Shown here: positions 9,140-20,694 of the stretch, piece after piece
How the letters are laid out: every line of letters starts with the position of its first letter
How positions within the stretch are numbered: position 1 is the first letter of the stretch
Source: Mucor racemosus
Taxonomy: Eukaryota; Mucoromycota; Mucoromycetes; Mucorales; Mucoraceae
Assembly (NCBI GenBank): GCA_027405735.1
Contig: JAPEHQ010000016.1
Span: forward strand, 806,001 to 870,000
Direction: 5' to 3'
Length of the DNA stretch: 64,000 nucleotides
Translations under genes and position numbers: made by a program
The notes under the pieces: generated by a model
Databases searched by the model: none
Told to the model about the DNA's origin: nothing
The model's input: the letters and a program-made list of their open reading frames with translations, nothing else

Positions 9140-11050
9140 ATGTAGGCTTTAGATGGTTCCTAGAAGGGCCTCAAAATTTCTTGCCCAATATAGAATCAAT
9201 TTCTATCAAATTTTTTAAAAAAAGATGTACTTGTCCTCTGGCTATTGATATATATATGCTTTAAAATGAAAGGGTTCACGTCAGAATATAGGTGCATTGA
9301 CCTAAAATTGACCTATGATTGATTATAAAAAATTGAAAACCTAAATTAAGGTATTAATTTTTGCTATTCACAAGATAAATCCAACTGAAAACTACTTTCT
9401 AGATTTTGTTTCGGCTAAAAGTATTAATTTTTCGTCGAGATAGTGAAGATGATAGTTCATAAATAGCTTACAGCCTGTGTCGACTGGGTTTACAAATTGA
9501 TTTGATGAAAAAAATGATCGAAAAGGATTAAAAAAACAAAATCGTTCAATAGCTCATGAACTGCAAAATAAGTTGAGCTAGCGAATTAAATAATTTTCAT
9601 ACGGTTTTGAATTCTGCATTCATTTAAACAAAATTTGGACAAATGTTTCACATTAAATTTTGCATGAAATGCGACTGAAATTTTGGAGGATTTATGAAGA
9701 TATGTATCACTTTTTATAAACATGTTTCAAATTCAAAAAATACACATAATGCATAGCAAAATTATCTATCGAACGAGCCATTGCTGAACCTTCTAACTAA
9801 ATTTTTCGTAGAGAAAACAAGATTTCTGTCAGGTTTTTTTTTCAAATTCAGAATTTGGGATGAGGGTACACAGGTGGAAAATTGAAGCTAGAAGCGAAGG
9901 TATCCCTTTAAGCACATTTTTGATGGTATCTCCACGAAAAATCAATATTCTGAGAAGACCTAAATTGTATCCTATAGAGCTCCATGAGGTCTATGAAATG
10001 CATGTAAAAACCATGCTACTTAATATAACGAATATTTGGTAATTAATTACAAAAAGGTCAAAAAAAATGAAATAAAAAAAGATGCCCCGAGTTTTTTCAA
10101 ACTCAGATATGTTAAAGAGAATTTTAAAACAAGTAAGTTTTATTATAAAAAAGTCTTTGGATATCTTAAATTTTTGCAGAGATATTAAAGCTCAAAGTTT
10201 CAACTTTTCATATTTAAGCTGTAAAAACCAAAGTTGGAAGAAAAAATTATCGGTTTTTCCGAATTTATTCGACAGGTGCTATAGTGATAGTCTGTAGACA
10301 ATTAATTGTTATTTGTAGCCCTTAAAAATCTGTATCCAATCAAACTAATTTCAATAAGAGGTTTTTACTATTTTGTTATGAAAATCGCTCAAAATCGCGA
10401 TTTTTGGATGGGGGTTGGGGTCAAAAAACAAGAGGACACCTTCAAATCTCCACTACTCCTTGAAAAATTAATTTTTTGGAAAAAATAAAAACGGATCTAT
10501 ATATATTGCTACTCGCAATTATTCTTATGGGACTGACATTTTGTTTGATAACTTGCTGGAGAATGATATTAATAATTTAAGCGTTTTTTGTGTGTTTTAT
10601 GGGATAAATTCTTTGAATTTTTATTTTGGCTCTATTTGTATCTAACAAATAATATGCCTATAATATAAACAAAAAACTTTTATTATAATTGCAAGTAATG
10701 TTTACTTAATAAAATCAATAGGTATGCTTGTTTTTCTGATATTCCTATAATTCTTTGAACGGCTATATCTCCGCAAAAAAAATAGATAAAAATATATGAA
10801 TAGCACCATAATTATTGCAGCGTTACCTTGTATTAGAATCCACTCTTACCTCAGCACATGAAAAAATTTATGGGAAAAATGTTGGAGATCTGATTTTTAG
10901 GAAAAAAAATCCATTTTAGCTTGTAGAGTGTAACTTTTCTGTAATCTGGAGTGTAACTTTTCCATTATGGAGTGTAACTTTTTTAATTTCTGGAGTGTAA
11001 CTTTTCTATTTCATGGAGTGTAACTCTTGTCGGATGTCTCAACCCCTTTA
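9140..11050 (+). repeat. family A repeat, copy 1 (inner part is the left palindrome arm)
   Basis: Long non-coding repeat. Its sequence from about 9,230 to 10,250 recurs at about 18,950-20,000 (+) and about 39,000-40,000 (-). Shared landmarks include CAGCCTGTGTCGACTGGGTT (9470-9490), AACGAGCCATTGCTGAACCTT (about 9772) and AGAATTTGGGATGAGGGTAC (9850). No ORF over about 70 codons and no transposase, reverse transcriptase or integrase signature is seen, so it is non-autonomous or decayed. Outer limits are approximate. Confidence 0.7.
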
Positions 11051-12196
11051 GGCATTGAGTAAATAGGTCGACTTAAAGGGGTTGAGACATCCGACAAGAG
11101 TTACACTCCATGAAATAGAAAAGTTACACTCCAGAAATTAAAAAAGTTACACTCCATAATGGAAAAGTTACACTCCAGATTACAGAAAAGTTACACTCTA
11201 CAAGCTAAAATGGATTTTTTTTCCTAAAAATCAGATCTCCAACATTTTTCCCATAAATTTTTTCATGTGCTGAGGTAAGAGTGGATTCTAATACAAGGTA
11301 ACGCTGCAATAATTATGGTGCTATTCATATATTTTTATCTATTTTTTTTGCGGAGATATAGCCGTTCAAAGAATTATAGGAATATCAGAAAAACAAGCAT
11401 ACCTATTGATTTTATTAAGTAAACATTACTTGCAATTATAATAAAAGTTTTTTGTTTATATTATAGGCATATTATTTGTTAGATACAAATAGAGCCAAAA
11501 TAAAAATTCAAAGAATTTATCCCATAAAACACACAAAAAACGCTTAAATTATTAATATCATTCTCCAGCAAGTTATCAAACAAAATGTCAGTCCCATAAG
11601 AATAATTGCGAGTAGCAATATATATAGATCCGTTTTTATTTTTTCCAAAAAATTAATTTTTCAAGGAGTAGTGGAGATTTGAAGGTGTCCTCTTGTTTTT
11701 TGACCCCAACCCCCATCCAAAAATCGCGATTTTGAGCGATTTTCATAACAAAATAGTAAAAACCTCTTATTGAAATTAGTTTGATTGGATACAGATTTTT
11801 AAGGGCTACAAATAACAATTAATTGTCTACAGACTATCACTATAGCACCTGTCGAATAAATTCGGAAAAACCGATAATTTTTTCTTCCAACTTTGGTTTT
11901 TACAGCTTAAATATGAAAAGTTGAAACTTTGAGCTTTAATATCTCTGCAAAAATTTAAGATATCCAAAGACTTTTTTATAATAAAACTTACTTGTTTTAA
12001 AATTCTCTTTAACATATCTGAGTTTGAAAAAACTCGGGGCATCTTTTTTTATTTCATTTTTTTTGACCTTTTTGTAATTAATTACCAAATATTCGTTATA
12101 TTAAGTAGCATGGTTTTTACATGCATTTCATAGACCTCATGGAGCTCTATAGGATACAATTTAGGTCTTCTCAGAATATTGATTTTTCGTGGAGAT
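9928..12196. repeat. 2.27-kb near-perfect palindrome, 1,123-bp arms, 23-bp spacer
   Basis: Bases i and 22124-i are complementary from 9928-11050 against 11074-12196. The axis is exact in every stretch I compared, with no indels, and two unrelated reading frames translate identically in mirror image (10306-10488 with 11636-11818; 10082-10297 with 12042-11827). The unpaired centre is GGCATTGAGTAAATAGGTCGACT. Outside the arms both sides continue into family A sequence but pair only imperfectly, so homology changes abruptly from about 100% to a diverged level at 9927/12197. Confidence 0.92.
10925..11199. repeat. GGAGTGTAACTTTT subterminal direct repeats, mirrored about the palindrome centre
   Basis: Five spaced copies of (G/A)GAGTGTAACTTTT (the last reads ...AACTCTTG) lie in 10925-11035, and their reverse complements (AAAAGTTACACTCC) lie in 11090-11199. 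They abut the innermost motif GTCGGATGTCTCAACCCCTTTA and its mirror. Tandemly spaced short motifs next to an element end are typical transposase-binding subterminal repeats, so the centre may be two element termini facing each other. Confidence 0.6.
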
Positions 12197-12282
12197 GCCC
12201 TCAAAAATGTGTATAAAAGAATATCCTCGGTTTTGCTCAAAAAAATAATGTGTATACCCTCATTCCAAATTCTGTGTTACGT
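11074..12282 (-). repeat. family A repeat, inverted copy (right palindrome arm plus outer part)
   Basis: Mirror copy of the left arm up to 12196, then a diverged family A stretch to about 12282 (CTCATTCCAAATTCTG, matching the reverse complement of the 9850 landmark). There it is interrupted by an LTR-like sequence starting TGTTACGTTCACAGG. Confidence 0.7.
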
Positions 12283-13015
12283 TCACAGGTTATTATTATA
12301 GTAACTTTTAAGATAATAATGAACCTTTTGAGTTGCATTTTAATCCTTATTGTAAAAATGAGTTAACTAATCTGGGGTAGCATTCCTTGTATAATTATCA
12401 CTTTCTACTATCTACGCACATTACTCTTACCAAAACTAATAAGAATTAGACAAGAGTAAAAGGTGAAGTTTGTTTAGGACATAGACTAGACTGGGTACAT
12501 GTATTACTAGTAGAAGTGCTCAAAGGGTTATTTAGACATGATTCTTAGCATAGAATGATGAGTATGAGGTGGTAATGATGTATGCCAATTTTATTTCATT
12601 TAGTTATGTCACATTTAGTCTATGATGAAATGGTGTAGCCTGAGATCCTGAAATGAGCCAATCATAAACTCGTGCCTGGAAATGGAATTCAGCTATTCCA
12701 TTTGTATAAACATTCACTGTCTAAAGTTAATCAAGCGTGAAGATCCTGTATACTTAACTTGGTCGTCTCCTACTAAACTTGCTTTGGCCAACCTATTATA
12801 TCATCATGTTGTAATCAACTAGTTCCTCAAGACGATGAAATCATCCTTTCATACACTCTGTATTGTAGACTCTATGTCCACGCTTCCAAAACATATAAAT
12901 ACCCTGAATCCTGATGTCGTTCGAGATAGATTCATTATTTTTTTTACCTACAATATACTCAATAAATATGTCTAGTTTTAACTTTATTTTCTAGTTATTC
13001 ATTGTGTATATTTAA
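12283..13015 (+). mobile_element. probable solo LTR interrupting family A
   Basis: Begins TGTTACGTTCACAGG inside family A, contains a TATA-like CATATAAATACCC near 12,892 followed about 70 nt later by an AATAAAT, and plausibly ends ...TTTAAACA near 13,015. The start resembles the reverse complement of the end of the clear solo LTR at 47897-48244 (TGTTACGCCA). Possible 5-bp duplications TTCTG/TTCTT differ by one base, so the right end is uncertain. Confidence 0.4.
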
Positions 13016-14867
13016 ACATTCTTGCTTGCTTTCAAAACTGAGAATGCTCGATATACAGTACAACTGCTCAACGAGCCGTTGCTTACACTATGTAGGAAAT
13101 TTGTGCAATTATTTCCTTAAAAATCTCACGCGCGTGCAATTAATGCATAGCTTTTCACAGCAAAAATACGTGCAAAATAAAAGCACTGATAGAACAAAAA
13201 AATGCAAGCAATGGCAATAATTGCACGCAAAATTATATTTAAGGAATACGTACGCTTTTGAAATTAACGCACGCATCAATACTATTTATAGTTTTTGGTT
13301 TTTGAAAATTTATAAAAAAAAATTGGATCAAATGCTTATATAATATATAAATTTGCTTATTGTATTGAAAAATAAAATAATACTCTTTGCTTGATGAAAT
13401 TGTACCATGGACAACCAATAAAAGGGATGTCATGCTTCATAAAGTAGATATACAGTAGACGTGCAGTATTCAGAGCATCGGTATAGATACTGAACCAAGG
13501 AAAGCAAAAATAAGTCTCATAACAATAAAGCAATCTATGTATTTTAACAATGTTAGTATGTGTTTATCTAACGTTATTAAATTTAATATGATGTACTTAC
13601 AAGCTACACAATGGGAAAATAAAAAGCGTCAAAAACCGACTAAAAGTATGGATTTTACATATTAGCAATGCTATTTTATGATTATATGCAAATAAGTACT
13701 TACTTTTTATACGCATATTTGTATTTACACCAGCAAAGTAATCAAAAAAAGGTTAATAGGCAATCTCATGCACACATTATATCTTTAATTACCATGTTTC
13801 AACTCTCAAAAGAAATGATAATAATAGAATATTATATAATACTTTAGGACTAAATGTTAGTAGTATAGCACCCCAAATTTATTGATAATTTACTGTGTAT
13901 TATAAGCCGTTAAATGGTAAAATAAATGATTTACATTTGTATTAAATATGAGAGAATGTTTGCAAAAATACCGGTTTATTGCATGATATGTGGAACAAAT
14001 TATTTAAATTTGGTGTGTGGAACAGACAGAGCTATTCACGGAAAAAAGTATAAAAAAACAATAGGAATTCGACTAGATAACATTAGGGTTTTATTATCAA
14101 GTTAAACTCTACTTGAGGACTTTTGTAATAAATAAATGTCCTCTTTATATAGTTTTCATTAGAGAGATTAGGTAAGCATTCCTAGGTCCATACATAACCA
14201 ATAACACCCCTTGTCAGACATAAATCTTGATAGTAACCAATCGGTGTATTCATAGAGTTCATGGGTCCTTGATCATAATGGTGTGATTAAATCCACAGTA
14301 TGTTGATTGGTCTTTAACTATAAGTTGCTAGGATAGAAGCTTGGTAGAAAATTTACATTAGTATGAATCAGCATATACCATTTAGTAGTGTAATGTCTAT
14401 TCATGTCAGCTGTACTTTAATTGAGAATCAGATGAAATGGAGATCAATATAGTGGATAAATGTGTACATATTCCACATGGTGCTATAATTCAACATAATA
14501 ATATCTAAATATTAATAAAACCTGCTTAAAAAACCGTTTACATGCCATAGAAAAAAATACATACTTACGTTGTAAACACAAAAAGAAAGAAAGAAATATA
14601 ACTGAATGCAAGGGTTATTTATAAAAAAAATGCTTGTTTTTCCCATGGAATTTTCTTAAAAATGAATGTAAACCAGTAAAATGTTTGAAAAAATTGTAGA
14701 AGTGCTCTATTTTCAATTTTAGGCGAGATCCAGCATCGTTGTTGTATTCAAACTTTGAAGAGCTTGTATAGATAACTTGGCTGTAGAATAATTCAACAGA
14801 AAGGGCAGGTGTATCTAAGAAAATAGCAATTTCCGAATTGAAATTGTTATGTCAATACTCATCCTAC
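13016..14867. other. gene-free AT-rich sequence with possible decayed LTR
   Basis: No gene recognised. Around 13,110-13,220 there is a patch enriched in GCGTGCAA-like words, echoed near 44,750-45,010. About 14,040-14,500 has TATA-like and AATAAA-like elements in LTR-like spacing when read on the minus strand, but no clean boundaries or target duplication were found. Confidence 0.35.
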
Positions 14868-15050
14868 TACTGCAGATGGAACTAGTCAATTTAATTTATG
14901 AGATTTGAATGTAAATACCGAGGAACCATTTGTAAGTGCTTAAGTTGGTTCTAGTAATAAAGCATTGAATCAATTGGCTTGAGACAAAGAGGGTATAAAG
15001 CGGCAATAGGTTCCAGTGATGGCCATGTTTATATTATTTATGTTTATGAT
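14868..15050 (+). pseudogene. dynein intermediate chain fragment (WD40 part) in family B copy 1
   Basis: Degenerate coding relic. In shifting frames it reads THPTTADGTSQFNL, then NTEEPFVSA, then GSSDGHVY-like residues, with an in-frame stop in place of the Trp in LWDLN and others. It is interrupted by the LTR before the conserved YDIGE. The same fragment is better preserved at 57337-57543. Confidence 0.7.
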
Positions 15051-15779
15051 TGCAGTGGAATTACATACTAAAAACGCTTGATAAAAATAAAACAACCTAA
15101 ATTTCAAGTGTCGCTCATAAAATATGATGCCACTTGAAATGTGAACAACGATAATAAACAAACGCTTCAATTGAACACAATAACAAACGCATGCTAAAAA
15201 TATGAAATACCCTTTTTGAACCATACATGTCGTGTAGATGATAGCACCCTTGATCATGGCGCAATCAAGTACACAAATGACATATATATATCAAAACAGG
15301 ATTCTATCCAAATCAATAATGATAGTAAACAAAGATATCAATTTAGTCAACTACTCATCTATATCGTAGTTGCACTATCAATATAAATAAGATTCAAGCA
15401 TATAAAAACTACCCCTTAAAAATCAAGGTTACATAAAATAGATATAACCGAAATAAACAAAAACAACCATTTCCCAAAAGGTCGATATTGTCACACTTGA
15501 CATACAATCCCTTATGGTCAATGCTCTACACAATTTACCCCTTAAAATATCAAATCAATAACAATGTACTCAAAACTGGAAGATTACTAAATATATATCC
15601 ATTCAAGTCTGATGGTATCCAAGTTCTCCAAATCACTATAAATACCCTCATACTTTTCAATTATTTTAACTCTTCAGAAATCTTTTGTAATAAAAACTTT
15701 AGCTGATTATAATTGTATTTCTACTGCTTTTATTTTTTATATTTTTTTATTTTAGTAAATAACATCGTAATTTACTGCA
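15051..15779. mobile_element. solo LTR (TG...CA, 729 bp) with 5-bp target duplication ATGAT
   Basis: Begins TGCAGTGGAATTACAT and ends GTAATTTACTGCA, a short imperfect inverted repeat with TG/CA ends. Flanks are ATGAT at 15046-15050 and 15780-15784. The uninterrupted site is seen in copy 3 of family B (...TTTATGATATTGGAG near 49,100). A second member lies at 50892-51615. An internal TATA-like CATATAAAAACTACCCC and no ORF fit a retrotransposon LTR left by recombination. Confidence 0.88.
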
Positions 15780-17908
15780 ATGATATTGGAAAGATAAGAC
15801 TAAAACTTAATGTAAATCACCTCTAGCGCAATAATTATAAAGTAAGACTATATTATCATCAAATAAACTATCACACAATATTAACATGTATAAAGATTTA
15901 CAGTAATTAGCTTGAATCAAGTGGATACAGCATCGTAAATTCTTGAAAAGTTCTCAAGTATTATAAAATCTCTTATTTTTAAGACTTACAAAGCTTATAA
16001 GCGGAATATTAATTTAGAAAATTATTTTTGTCCAGATCATCAATTTTGACATTTTTTAATTTTTTTTTCTGATTTTGCAAATCTAGAGTTAATTATACTA
16101 CTAATTATAAAACCAAAAAATATGCACATATACAGAATTTAGCGCTCTATTTGCTCAATAAAAAATAACTAATATTTTTATTGCAAAATATTACATGAAA
16201 ATCCTTTAACCAAAAAACCGTTTTTTGGGCAAAAGCACAAAGTTTCATTACTTAACATTTAATATTAAGCTTTTATAAAGTGTGTATTAGTTATGGCTAC
16301 AATTTTCTCTCACAATGTAGTATATTTAAACGTTGATTTTGGTATCAAAATTTGATTTTTCTGTTTTTTGATCAAAATCATGAGTGTTGGTAAGGATAAA
16401 ATGAGTCCCAAAAATGCCCGCTACAAAAACTGAATTTTCAGATTGTACGTGGTTAAATACAAGAAAAGTCGAACAAAAAAAAATGCTCTTTATTTAAAAC
16501 TTGAATATATCATAGTATAAGAGACTTAGCTGTCCAATCTTGCTATGTTCAATTACGACGTTGCTCTACGGACTCGCTTTTGCAATTTTTTAATGAATGT
16601 ATGATATGACAGCCGGTTTTTCTGGTAGAAAATGCATGTTTCTATGATAACAGATATTGCCTACTATTTTGTTTAGTTTATGGGTTGATGCGCTGTAATG
16701 CTGCTTTTATATTGGCTGAAATGTGCAATTTAGCAGGGTTTTAAATGCACAAATAATGTAAATCCTTGAAAATCCTTTTCTACGCGTGTTGTTTCTCTCT
16801 TTTTGTATTCATATTCCAAGGATATATTCACCGTTTGATAAGGCATACCAGACTATCAAGCTAGTATTCTTTTCTTGTATCTGAATACGCATTCTAATAT
16901 AAGGGATTAATGTTTTTAATATAGGTAGCAGTCGTTATATTGGAGACTGATATTTCATTTAACCGCATTTTAGGACCAAATATCATTATTTACTACTGCA
17001 TTGTTGGACGTATTTCTTGATTACCAGATCAAATCGAAGGCAATGATTTTTATATCAATTCAATGAAAAGCTGGAACTGGCTACAAACTCAAGAAACGTT
17101 CCAGAAAAGAGATAGATTTTCAAATCATATAGAAACAAAAGAAAAGAGTAATTTAATGTCTTGTTTAATAAACATAGTCTTGATCGTAGCTATACTTGTT
17201 GGAAACAAATCTTTTTACAGTTGACAAGCGTAAGCTAAAATAGTAAGTTTAAAGAAGTTTAATTTGTTTAAATTTTATGAGTAATAAAGTAACATTTACT
17301 GTATAACCGTAGATTTGGCTTGCGTATACATTTAAGCAGTAAGGGTTATTTAAGTTTATGCTCAAGCAAAAACCATGGCTGCTGTAAACATTAACAGCTA
17401 TAAACATATTTACAAATGATGATAATCGTAAATATATTGGTTCTTGCATGTATTGCTCTACATCAACAACGTATTGAATTGTATTGTCTATAATCTATAC
17501 TAATAAAAGCAAATGTGATTTAAAAACCAATTCTATGCCAGTAAAAAATGCAATGGAATTTTGAAAACAGCACAATGCTCATGTACAAACCAATTCGTGC
17601 CCATGCGATCAGCTCATTATGCTCATGGTCAGATTTTATTATTATGCACAAATAGGGATAATGATATGCTTATGGGCAATTCTACTATAATGCACACATA
17701 GGATTAATGTCATGCACACGGACAGGATCTATAATCCTGCACATATAGCCTTTTTGTTGTGGTCGTTTTCAGTTTCTTTTGTTGTTGTGGCCATGTGTAT
17801 CTTGTTATCTTTTTAGCCATAATCAGTGGGCACAATAGCTCAGGCTATAGTGTGCAGCCCATCTGGGCACAAAAAAATTATCTTATGCGGCACAGGTCGG
17901 CCGTAGTG

Positions 17909-18184
17909 TATTTCACATAGATATAAATAACCAAATAATACAAATAGAAAAGTGGAAATAGTATTTTATTGTACATGATCCATGATTAAATAAAGAAACA
18001 TTTAAACAGTATCTCTTTTTAAGCTTTTTGTTTTATAAAATTTACTCCTTTTCACTGCAGGGAGCTCATTTAGATCTATATTCAGTGAGAACCGGTGAGC
18101 TTACTGAACTTAGTAGGTGTAAATAGCAGCAGGTGACCAACTTATTGCTCAAACTTACCAAATGCATAATGGTCCATGGAAGCT
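17909..18184. repeat. dispersed repeat D, copy 1
   Basis: About 18,090-18,180 (GAACTTAGTAGGTGTAAATAG and TTATTGCTCAAACTTACC) recurs near 46,590-46,690 with about the same order of motifs. No coding potential. Confidence 0.5.
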
Positions 18185-20330
18185 GATATCTAAATTACTT
18201 GTAGTGCCTATTTATACTTATAACTATGTAGAGTGGCAGCTTACCTGGATCAGTATTCATAGAGATTGTATATTTTTTATTGTTTTCAATAAAAGGGCGC
18301 AGTAAGCAATAAGTGCATTTTGGTAATGATTTTCTCAACACACAGTAGGTTAGGAATGGGCTTCGATTCGAGTTTGAATCGAGTTTTAACGGAAACGGCC
18401 ATTCGATTCGAGTTGGAAAACGGCCCGTTCTTTTGTAACCCAGATAAAAAACGGGGTGGGAGCAAGTATTGGTTTGCCTTAAGGAGGCTGTTAATAGCAA
18501 CATTGTCAAGTTAATATGAGATTATGAATTGATAATAGCATATTTGGCAGTTTCACAACTTGAAGTATTTTTTCAATCCTGTTTTCGAGCTTAGCTAACA
18601 AAAAAAGAAAAGAAGAAACTCGAATACCCTCATTCGAGTTTGCATAAAAAACGGCCCGTTAAAGCAGTCAAACTCGGTTAACCGTAATACGATGCGTTGT
18701 TTGTGAAATCCTACAGTAGGTTGTGGAAGTTGCCCTCTGAGATCAGTGTGTCAAAGATGCGTCCCTATTCTCTCATGTAAAGTTGGAATTTATTAGGATC
18801 AAAACTCGCCGAGATACGATTTTTGTTACCCGTTTTTTATGGCAGTAAAAGAGTAAATTTCAGATGATTTTCAGATGATTTTCAGATAGTTTTCGAATTT
18901 TTTCATTCAATATTGAGTCGAATTACATCAAATCTTCAAAGACAATGTACCTTTCCTCTATGGGTCATTGATATCTGTCCGAAAAATATAAAAGAGTTAA
19001 TATATGTATCAAAATAATATAAGTGTACTTGTATAACATTGACCAAAGTTGACCTAAAATTGAGTGTAAAAAATTGAGCACCTAAATTAAGGTGTTAATT
19101 TTCGCATTCATAAAATAGGTTCATATGCAAACTACTACTTTCTATATTTTTGTTTCATCTGAAAGTATTAATTCTTTGTAGATAGTGAAGGTAATAGTTC
19201 ATAAATAGCTTACAGCCTGTGTCGACTGGGTTTCAAAATTGATTTGAAAAAAATGATCGAAAAGGATTAAAAAAACAAAATCGTTCAATAGCTCATGGAC
19301 TGCAAAATTAGTTGAGCTAGCAAATTAAATAATTTTCATACGGTTTTGAATTCTGCATTCATTTAAACAAAATTTGGACAAATCTTTCACATTAAATTTT
19401 GCATAAAATGCGACTGAAATTTTGGAGGATTTATGAAGATATGTATCATTTTTTATAAACATGTTTCAAATTCAAAAAATACACATAATGCATAGCAAAA
19501 TTATCTATCGAACGAGCCATTGCTGAACCTTCTAACTAAATTTTTCGTAGAGAAAACAAAAATTTTGTCAGATTTTTGTTTCAAATTCAGAATTTGGGAT
19601 GAGGGTACACAGGGGGAAAATTGAAGCTAGAAGCGAAGGTATCTCTGTAAGCACATTTTTGATGATATCTCCACAAAAAATCAATATTTTGAGAAGAAAT
19701 AAATTGTATCCTATAGAGATCCATGAGGTCTATGAAATGCATGTAGAAACCATGTTACTTATATAACGAATATTTGGTAATAATTACAAAAAGGTAAAAA
19801 AAAAAATGAAAAAAAAATAAAAGTGCTCAGAATTTTTTCATACTTAAATATATCATAGAGCGCTTGAAAACAAGTGAGTTTTATTATTAAAAAGTATTAG
19901 TATAGCTTAGTTTTTCGTAGAGATATGAAGTCTGAAAGTTTTTAATTTTTAGCAATGAAATACTTGTAAAAATCTAAAACATTAGCACTTATAGAAGTAT
20001 ATCAACTGCAAGAAATAGAATATTTCCGGATACTTGTTTTTAGATTAAAATTGATCATCTCAGGTACCTTGATATATAATTTTTTTCGGCATTATTTAGT
20101 GAAAAAAAAAGTTGGGCAGGGTTGAAAAATGAGACCCAGTTTTAAGGAAAAGCAATAAATTTTAAGCGTTTTTGGGTTTTTTGTTAGATATAAAATAAAT
20201 TTTAGATCGGGTAGCATAATGCGACCAATTTATATCTACTTAATAGTGCCTCAGATATATACCAATACAATGGGAGTTTATTGGAATCCATATTCATCGA
20301 GAACGAGTCTCTTTGCTGCCCATGTTAGGT
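18185..20330 (+). repeat. family A repeat, copy 2, with nested hAT-type element
   Basis: Matches the reverse complement of 38,640-40,372 over most of its length, starting TTACTTGTAGTGCC and passing ACACACAGTAGGT (18340), the CAGCCTGTGTCGACTGGGTTT landmark (about 19,212) and GGGATGAGGGTACACAGG (19,597). The inner segment diverges from the palindrome arm after about 20,050. No ORF. Interrupted at 18351-18713. Confidence 0.7.
18351..18713. mobile_element. short non-autonomous hAT element (363 bp) with 8-bp target duplication
   Basis: Flanked by CAGTAGGT at 18343-18350 and 18714-18721; the empty site ACACACAGTAGGTTGTGG is present in the inverted family A copy (near 40,195). Termini TAGGAATGGGC and the complement of the right end TAGGATTTCAC share TAGGA, a hAT-like tip. 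Inside are repeated ATTCGAGTTT/AAACTCGAAT and AACGGCCCGTT words, consistent with subterminal transposase-binding motifs. No coding capacity. Confidence 0.8.
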
Positions 20331-20694
20331 GAATAGCAAGAATTAATTAATGCCACGAGTCGATCTGTACTAGTAAATTTAGCTGGCAAAACCCACCAAC
20401 TCGATGACATTGCTTTCATCAAATTATTCAATACATAACACAAAGGTAATTAGTTTTGAGAAACGTCATGTACTTGTAAAATATATTTAGAGCAGTTACA
20501 TAATATATGTATCAAAAGCCTATTGAAAGTTAATCTTGTTTAATTTTAGAAGTGAGAGGTGTGGATAAGATATGTGGTGGAGTGTGCGCATCCCTGCCCT
20601 ATATATTTATGTTAAAAATGCATTATGCAAATATCTACATGATTCGAGATAACACATCTGATTATTCAATACATTACATTTTTTTATTATTATT
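20331..20694. other. intergenic, 3' flank of the RAD51C-like gene
   Basis: Contains GCTGGCAAAACCCACCAAC at about 20,380, similar to the reverse complement of 46,700-46,730, so it is probably a repeat remnant. No gene. Confidence 0.4.

Larger units (their letters stand above)
14868..17908 (+). mobile_element. family B element, copy 1, with nested LTR
   Basis: Non-coding repeat. It begins with a dynein intermediate chain relic, runs through a long conserved non-coding body (GATAAGACTAAAACTTAATG at 15,793 and onward), and ends sharply at CACAGGTCGGCCGTAGTG (17,908). The same body recurs at about 42,155, 49,110 and 57,550, and the same end at 45,539 and 51,961. No TIR matching the 3' end is visible at the 5' side. 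An LTR is inserted at 15051-15779. No ORF for a transposase or helicase is present, so mobilisation would need help from elsewhere. Confidence 0.75.

Noticed and set aside
10925..11199. CRISPR-like array at the palindrome centre
   Set aside because: The repeats are 14 bp with variable 7-12 bp gaps in a eukaryotic intergenic repeat, and no cas-like gene is present.
10082..12042. Identical 71- and 60-codon ORFs on opposite strands as a duplicated gene
   Set aside because: They are identical only because they lie in the palindrome arms; the related family A copies do not keep these frames open.
18195..18514. Overlapping ORFs of 104 and 64 codons
   Set aside because: They straddle the boundary between family A and the hAT insertion and have no protein-like features.
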